A model generated the notes under the pieces. It made no database searches and was not told the DNA's origin. It worked only from the letters and a program-made list of their open reading frames with translations. From JBBKXJ01 sp037969395 (GTDB lineage: Bacteria > Pseudomonadota > Gammaproteobacteria > Pseudomonadales > JAUIET01), in assembly GCA_037969395.1 (NCBI GenBank), contig JBBKXJ010000048.1:1-25682 (forward strand): 25,682 nt of DNA. Direction: 5' to 3'. How positions within the stretch are numbered: position 1 is the first letter of the stretch; the number at the start of each line of letters is the position of its first letter. Both the position numbers and the translations under genes were made by a program. Positions 21,986-25,682 of this stretch are shown in pieces.

Positions 21986-24745
21986 ATGAGTGAGTACCTG
22001 GCGCATTTGAGCTTGCGTTCGCGGTTGTTTCTAATTACCGCCATTCCGCTGTTGGTTATAACAGTTTCACTCAGTTGGTTTTCGGTGCAGACGCGGCATA
22101 GCGATTTGCAGCATGAGCTGGAGCAGCTGGGCAGGTCGACCGTAGAATACCTGGCGACTGGCGCGCAATTCGGCATGTTCGCTGGCGATGATGACAGCCT
22201 GCGTGCGTTGATGAAAGCGCCACTGGCAACTTCCCCCGATGTGTACGGTCTGGCGTTCCTCGACAGCGAGTTGGGCGTGCTGGTAAGCAGCCGCAATATG
22301 CAGCTGCCGGAGCAGCTAATGGCACGCATTCGCACGGCAAAGAATAGAATATGGCCCGCGTTTGAGCACGCACGGCATCGATATTTCTATCGCCCCATCA
22401 TGCTGACTGATGAAAAAATTACCGACTTTGTCGATTCGCCGAGTCAGCCGGGCAACGACAGTACCCCGGTGTTGCTCGGCTGGGTCGTGCTCGACGTTAG
22501 CGAGCAACGCTTGTTGACCCGACAGCGCAATATCATTCTCACCAGCCTGGGCGTAGCATTGACAGGCCTGATCTTAAGCGCGTTGCTGGCGGCGCGCATT
22601 AGTCGCAGCATTACCAGTCCTATCCAGCAACTGACAACCACCGTCGAGCGTATCGAAAGCGGCGACGCCAATCAGCGCGCACCCGAAGTGGGTCCGCCGG
22701 AAACCAGAACGCTGGCACGCGTTGTTAACCGTCTGGCAAACACCTCGCAAAGTACCACGCACGGGTTACAGCTCAGCGTCGAGCGCGCCACCAGCCAACT
22801 GCGCGCGGCAATGGAGAATCTTTCCACTCGCAATCAGGAGCTGGAACACGTACGCGACGATCTGCAGGCCGCGCTCGCTGCAAAAGACGACTTCCTGGCG
22901 CGCATGAGTCATGAAATGCGCACGCCGTTGACCACGGTTATTGGTTATACGCGGCTGTTTGGCAATACCAACCTGGCGGAGGATCAGCAGGAATATAATC
23001 GCAATATTATTCAGGCGTCCAACCTGTTGCTGGCCACTATTGACGACATTCTGGACTTCGCAAAATTGCAGTCCAATGCCCTGCAGTTAAATGAGGCGGA
23101 GTTCGACCTGGAGGCCAGCCTCGATGATCTGGTTGCCATGCACGCCAATAATGCGCACCAGAAATCGCTGGAGCTGGTTCAGCTCATAGAGGTCGATGTG
23201 CCGACCAGGTTGCTGGGTGATTCGATTCGCATCAAACAAATCATCAGCAATTTGCTGTCGAACGCCATTAAATTTACCGCCACAGGCGAAGTCGTGCTGC
23301 GCGTTGCTGTAGACGACATCAAAGAGGATACCGCTGAGTTGCTGTTTTCGGTAAAGGATTCAGGCCCCGGTATAGCAACCGCTACGCTGCCGCGGTTATT
23401 CCAGCCGTTCCGGCAAGCCGATGAAACCATTACCCGTCGCTTTGGTGGCAGCGGCCTTGGGCTGGCCATCTGTAAACAGTTGGTGGAACTCATGGGGGGC
23501 ACGATACACATTGATAGCACGGTCGATGTGGGCACCGAGGTGACTTTTTGTTTGCCGTTAACAATCACCGATGTCGGCTCGCGCTCGCACACCGCCGAGC
23601 TGCCGGCCAACAACCTGCGGGTTTTGCTCTACGACAGCAACCCCTGGTCACGCCGAGCGCAGCGCGCGCAGCTGGCGCATTTTACCCCCAATGTGTATGC
23701 CGTGCGCAGCATTGCGCAGGTACACGAATTATTGAGCCGGGAAGACAATCATTTTGATTTGCTTGTATTGGGACTCAATGTTGCCGAACTGAAATTCGCC
23801 CAGCTCGCCGAGCTACTGTCGAGAATACGCATTCAGCACCGCGCCTCGATCTTACTGTTAGCCAGCACTGCCGACGTGGCGTCGCATGTGCCGGAAGATA
23901 CACGGCGCGAATTTGCACCGCTATATTGCCTGTCGAAGCCGGCACGGCGTGAGCGCATGCTCGGCGTGCTGGAGCTGGTTGCCGGCACCGCTCAGCCGAA
24001 GCAGAACCAGAACAAGAACCAGAACAGCGCTACGCAGCCCTGGCAGCAGTCGTTGCAGGGACTGACAATTCTGGTTGCCGAAGACAATCGTTTTAACCGC
24101 AAGCTGATTAAGGAAATTCTTAAGCTGTTTGGCGCTGAGGCGGTAGAAGCCGCCAACGGTGTCGCCGCCGTTGAGCGTTTTCAAGCGGTGCACTGTGATG
24201 TAGTGCTGATGGATATCCATATGCCGGAACTCGACGGCGTAGAGGCCACCCGAAAAATTGTGCAACTTGCCAGACAGCAACGGCGCTCGGCACCGGTTAT
24301 TGCCTTAACCGCTGATTTTACCGCCAAGGACCAGCAAGATATGTTGCTGGCAGGCGCGGTAGATATATTGCATAAACCTATCGACGAGCAGGCATTGTTG
24401 GCTGCCATCTGTGAATCAACCGGGCGCCAGACGATCGCCAAAAGCGACGTCGCCGCCAGCATATTTAACAGCGAGGACACATCACCCGCCGCGTTGCAAC
24501 AGGAACTGACGACGCTGGTCTCACAGTTTAGAAAGCTTTTGGAGGGCGAGCAAAATCAGCAAAGCCTGCGTGCCAAGCTGCATGAAATGGCGGGTCTTTG
24601 CGGTTTGTTCGGCATGGCTGAGTTGCGTAGTCTGGTCACGGATTTGCGCGAAGCGATGGTGCAGCGACAAACAGCCAATACGCATTATCTGCTAGCGCGC
24701 ATCGAAGAGGAAATAGCCTCTATAGCCGACGCGGCAGTTGTTTAA
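21986..24745 (+). CDS. Tripartite hybrid sensor histidine kinase, BarA/GacS-like
   Basis: The 919-residue protein has a membrane helix (about 13-33), a periplasmic sensor of about 145 residues, a second helix (183-203) and a HAMP linker. HisKA follows with phospho-acceptor His309 (ARMSHEMRTP), then HATPase (NLLSNAIKF, DSGPGIA, GGSGLGLAI). A first receiver (about 545-655) has lost the phospho-acceptor (VLGLN instead of a D), and an intact second receiver has E699/D700, Asp743 (LMDIHMP), T775 and K797. A C-terminal HPt carries His866 (KLHEMAGLCG). This order matches BarA/GacS, which drive CsrB/RsmZ synthesis. Here a degenerate receiver is added, and QNQNKNQN forms a linker. The gene lies between its response regulator and the GGA-rich RNA. 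Confidence 0.92.
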   Translation: MSEYLAHLSLRSRLFLITAIPLLVITVSLSWFSVQTRHSDLQHELEQLGRSTVEYLATGAQFGMFAGDDDSLRALMKAPLATSPDVYGLAFLDSELGVLVSSRNMQLPEQLMARIRTAKNRIWPAFEHARHRYFYRPIMLTDEKITDFVDSPSQPGNDSTPVLLGWVVLDVSEQRLLTRQRNIILTSLGVALTGLILSALLAARISRSITSPIQQLTTTVERIESGDANQRAPEVGPPETRTLARVVNRLANTSQSTTHGLQLSVERATSQLRAAMENLSTRNQELEHVRDDLQAALAAKDDFLARMSHEMRTPLTTVIGYTRLFGNTNLAEDQQEYNRNIIQASNLLLATIDDILDFAKLQSNALQLNEAEFDLEASLDDLVAMHANNAHQKSLELVQLIEVDVPTRLLGDSIRIKQIISNLLSNAIKFTATGEVVLRVAVDDIKEDTAELLFSVKDSGPGIATATLPRLFQPFRQADETITRRFGGSGLGLAICKQLVELMGGTIHIDSTVDVGTEVTFCLPLTITDVGSRSHTAELPANNLRVLLYDSNPWSRRAQRAQLAHFTPNVYAVRSIAQVHELLSREDNHFDLLVLGLNVAELKFAQLAELLSRIRIQHRASILLLASTADVASHVPEDTRREFAPLYCLSKPARRERMLGVLELVAGTAQPKQNQNKNQNSATQPWQQSLQGLTILVAEDNRFNRKLIKEILKLFGAEAVEAANGVAAVERFQAVHCDVVLMDIHMPELDGVEATRKIVQLARQQRRSAPVIALTADFTAKDQQDMLLAGAVDILHKPIDEQALLAAICESTGRQTIAKSDVAASIFNSEDTSPAALQQELTTLVSQFRKLLEGEQNQQSLRAKLHEMAGLCGLFGMAELRSLVTDLREAMVQRQTANTHYLLARIEEEIASIADAAVV

Positions 24746-24928
24746 TTCTAATAAAACCTGACAAATACTAATGTACTGCTTAACTAAGATTCATCGTGTT
24801 TGCGTCTTGCCCGGGAGACTGTCGGACCTGGTATAACGCCTAAAGCGTCGGCGGTACATCGGCCCATTTTTTCACGAATTCTTCATTACATATACCACTG
24901 TGCGCCTCAATATCAGCTGGAAGGGGCA

Positions 24929-24946
24929 CTAGTACAAAAGTACTAG
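24929..24946. promoter_or_regulatory. Perfect palindrome upstream of the GGA-rich RNA
   Basis: CTAGTAC-AAAA-GTACTAG, with GC/GC pairs further out, is centred about 58 bases before the predicted start of the RNA. In csrB/rsmZ genes a palindromic response-regulator site sits upstream of the promoter; this is a candidate counterpart. The canonical TGTAAG-N6-CTTACA box of GacA/UvrY was not found. Confidence 0.5.
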
Positions 24947-24959
24947 CGCTTTAGTGTAA

Positions 24960-24988
24960 TTGTTAATCGTCGTAAATTACGTTTCAAT
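24960..24988 (+). promoter_or_regulatory. Candidate promoter of the GGA-rich RNA
   Basis: TTGTTA (24960-24965) and TTCAAT (24983-24988) are spaced by exactly 17 bases, each with four of six consensus matches. This would start transcription near 24995. Weak hexamers fit a promoter that needs an activator bound at the upstream palindrome. Confidence 0.45.
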
Positions 24989-24994
24989 AAGCGT

Positions 24995-25206
24995 GCTAGG
25001 ACAGCTCACTGCGCAGGGACGCGTACCAATATGGGATGCGACTTGCGCAGTCTGGAAGCGAGCAGCCAGGGAACTGCATAATCAGGGATGCGGACAGCCA
25101 GGGAGGCGTGTGGTCAGGGAATACGACCAAAGAAAGCTTTATACAGTCAGGAATGTTGTACTGCAAGGATGCCAAAGGGGCCTGTCAAAGGCCCCTTTCT
25201 TTTTTA
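24995..25206 (+). ncRNA. CsrB/RsmZ-type CsrA-sequestering small RNA
   Basis: This stretch of about 210 nt carries eleven GGA motifs in 171 nt (24999-25169), many as AGGGA or CAGGA, the binding core of CsrA/RsmA. Several lie in hairpin loops: TGGTC-AGGGAATAC-GACCA (25111-25129), GCC-AGGGA-GGC (25097-25107), GCAG-CCAGGGAA-CTGC (25062-25077) and TACAG-TCAGGAATG-TTGTA (25142-25160). An 8-bp stem ACTGCGCA/TGCGCAGT (25008-25015, 25044-25051) closes the 5' end. The unit ends in a strong terminator. GGA in loops, length, lack of protein and position after a BarA-like kinase together define a decoy RNA that titrates CsrA and so relieves translational repression. The 5' end is predicted only; whether it is a csrB, rsmY or rsmZ orthologue is open. 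Confidence 0.85.
25174..25206 (+). terminator. Rho-independent terminator of the GGA-rich RNA
   Basis: AAAGGGGCC (25174-25182) pairs with GGCCCCTTT (25190-25198) around a 7-base loop, followed by CTTTTTTT. The GC-rich stem and T-run make this a strong plus-strand terminator. Confidence 0.92.
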
Positions 25207-25341
25207 CTTTCATAAAACCCCCTTTTACCGCTCGTCAGAATTTTCCGCGCTTCTCTTGCACCAGTACTGCGCATCGTCAACACCGTCAAAGTTACGTCGC
25301 CACAGTGCCCGCTGCGGTTACACATCCAACAACTCATTGAA
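25207..25341. other. Short intergenic stretch
   Basis: About 135 bp between the RNA terminator and the MITE-like element. No gene, promoter or repeat is supported. Confidence 0.4.
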
Positions 25342-25504
25342 CCTAGAAACCGCAGTTGGATCACGAAAGTATGCACAAGCTCTTAATGCACCTGGAAAAT
25401 TTGAAAAAGCTCTCATCACCAAAAAGGTGACCACGAGTTTTTCAAATCTCCCATGCACATCAATGTCTTGCACATCTTTTTCGCGCCCAACTGCGGTTTC
25501 TAGG
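25342..25504. mobile_element. MITE-like element, 163 bp imperfect palindrome
   Basis: The ends are perfect 18-bp inverted repeats: CCTAGAAACCGCAGTTGG (25342-25359) and its reverse complement at 25487-25504. The interior is also palindromic: each arm holds similar TTTGAAAAA, GCACAAG/GTGCAAG and TGCAC/TGCAT blocks, so the whole element folds into one long imperfect hairpin. There is no transposase gene. This is the architecture of a miniature inverted-repeat element moved by a transposase elsewhere. No clear target-site duplication was seen. The minus-strand open frame through it is a by-product of the palindrome. Confidence 0.7.
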
Positions 25505-25511
25505 ATAATGA

Positions 25512-25576
25512 GTAGGGTGCGCCGCGCGCACGCTGCAAATGTTTCGGGTTTGACGGGTAAACTGGGCACACCCTAC
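25512..25576. repeat. REP-like repeat, copy 3, in a paired inverted arrangement
   Basis: GTAGGGTGCGCCGCGCGCAC (25512-25531) is the third copy of the 20-bp repeat. An inverted partner, CACCCTAC, ends the unit at 25569-25576, so the 65-bp element has 8-bp perfect ends. It starts 7 bp after the MITE-like element and its right arm contains the stop codon of the last gene. Confidence 0.65.
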
Positions 25577-25682
25577 GGGTCTAGTAGCTGCTTTACGCGC
25601 TCTATTGCACGCTCGATATCCTGCAATGGCGGCGGTGTTGCTGCCGGAAACTCATCGCCCAACCACACGGCATTGCCAGCCG
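25573..25682 (-). CDS. 3' end of an unrecognised minus-strand gene (partial)
   Basis: On the minus strand, 35 codons run in from the right edge and stop at TAG (25573-25575). They encode a peptide ending FPAATPPPLQDIERAIERVK followed by QLLDP. The amphipathic last helix and balanced composition look like a true C-terminus, but the fragment is too short to name. The stop codon and last codon fall within the REP-like repeat arm, so the repeat may have replaced the natural end of the gene. Confidence 0.55.
   Translation of the reverse strand, partial: AGNAVWLGDEFPAATPPPLQDIERAIERVKQLLDP

Noticed and set aside
24960..25340. Open frame of 126 codons on the plus strand
   Set aside because: It spans the GGA-rich RNA and its terminator and has Arg/Gln/Val-rich shadow composition; the RNA explains the sequence better.
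25318..25569. Open frame of 83 codons on the minus strand
   Set aside because: It lies almost wholly in the palindromic MITE-like element; its coding look is likely a by-product of that element.
1..25682. CRISPR array, tRNA, rRNA or prophage
   Set aside because: No regularly spaced repeats, cloverleaf-like ends or phage genes were seen.

Overview
The window looks like about 25.7 kb of a gammaproteobacterial chromosome, probably a marine or environmental lineage of the Cellvibrionales/Pseudomonadales type. This rests on gene content: mtnA, arsC-wrbA-DUF2069, yihY, yrbL, acyP, a PHB-depolymerase-family esterase with its CopG-type regulator, a wax ester synthase/diacylglycerol acyltransferase, a BarA-like tripartite kinase and a CsrB/RsmZ-type RNA. 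No phage, conjugation, CRISPR, rRNA or tRNA genes are visible.

Left part (1-3808): the 3' end of mtnA, an acyl-CoA ligase, and a convergent membrane-anchored DUF885 metallopeptidase-like protein. Positions 4153-6700 form an accessory patch that looks less GC-rich than its surroundings. It holds a class II glutamine amidotransferase-like protein, a frameshifted small gene, a DUF2007/zinc-ribbon protein, a DUF6958 protein and a small membrane protein. It is followed by about 600 bp without a convincing gene. Positions 7252-9078 carry a CopG-type regulator with a candidate operator, and the esterase.

Middle part (9266-18506): a coupled operon on the minus strand (yihY, thioredoxin-like lipoprotein, acyP) diverges from the compact arsC-wrbA-DUF2069 operon. 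Next come yrbL, a lipoprotein aminopeptidase, an RND-pump remnant beside dispersed repeats, a glutathione S-transferase, a MaoC hydratase, a NUDIX hydrolase and a WS/DGAT with a lysine/alanine-rich tail.

Right part (18507-25682): an orphan minus-strand terminator that may end a small RNA, a VanZ-like protein, a membrane-anchored coiled-coil/helix-hairpin-helix protein, a gene remnant, a LuxR-type response regulator, and a 919-residue hybrid histidine kinase with a degenerate first receiver. About 250 bp after the kinase lies the most notable feature: a protein-less transcription unit of about 210 nt. It has eleven GGA motifs, several in hairpin loops, and a strong intrinsic terminator, which is the hallmark of CsrB/RsmZ RNAs that sequester CsrA/RsmA. 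A palindrome sits just upstream of its candidate promoter. A 163-bp MITE-like palindrome, a REP-like repeat and the 3' end of another gene close the window.

The likely working unit at the right end is signal, kinase, response regulator, sRNA, CsrA. The direct link between the regulator and the sRNA is inference. Elsewhere, the esterase, MaoC hydratase, acyl-CoA ligase and WS/DGAT suggest a cell that stores and turns over carbon as polyester and neutral lipid.
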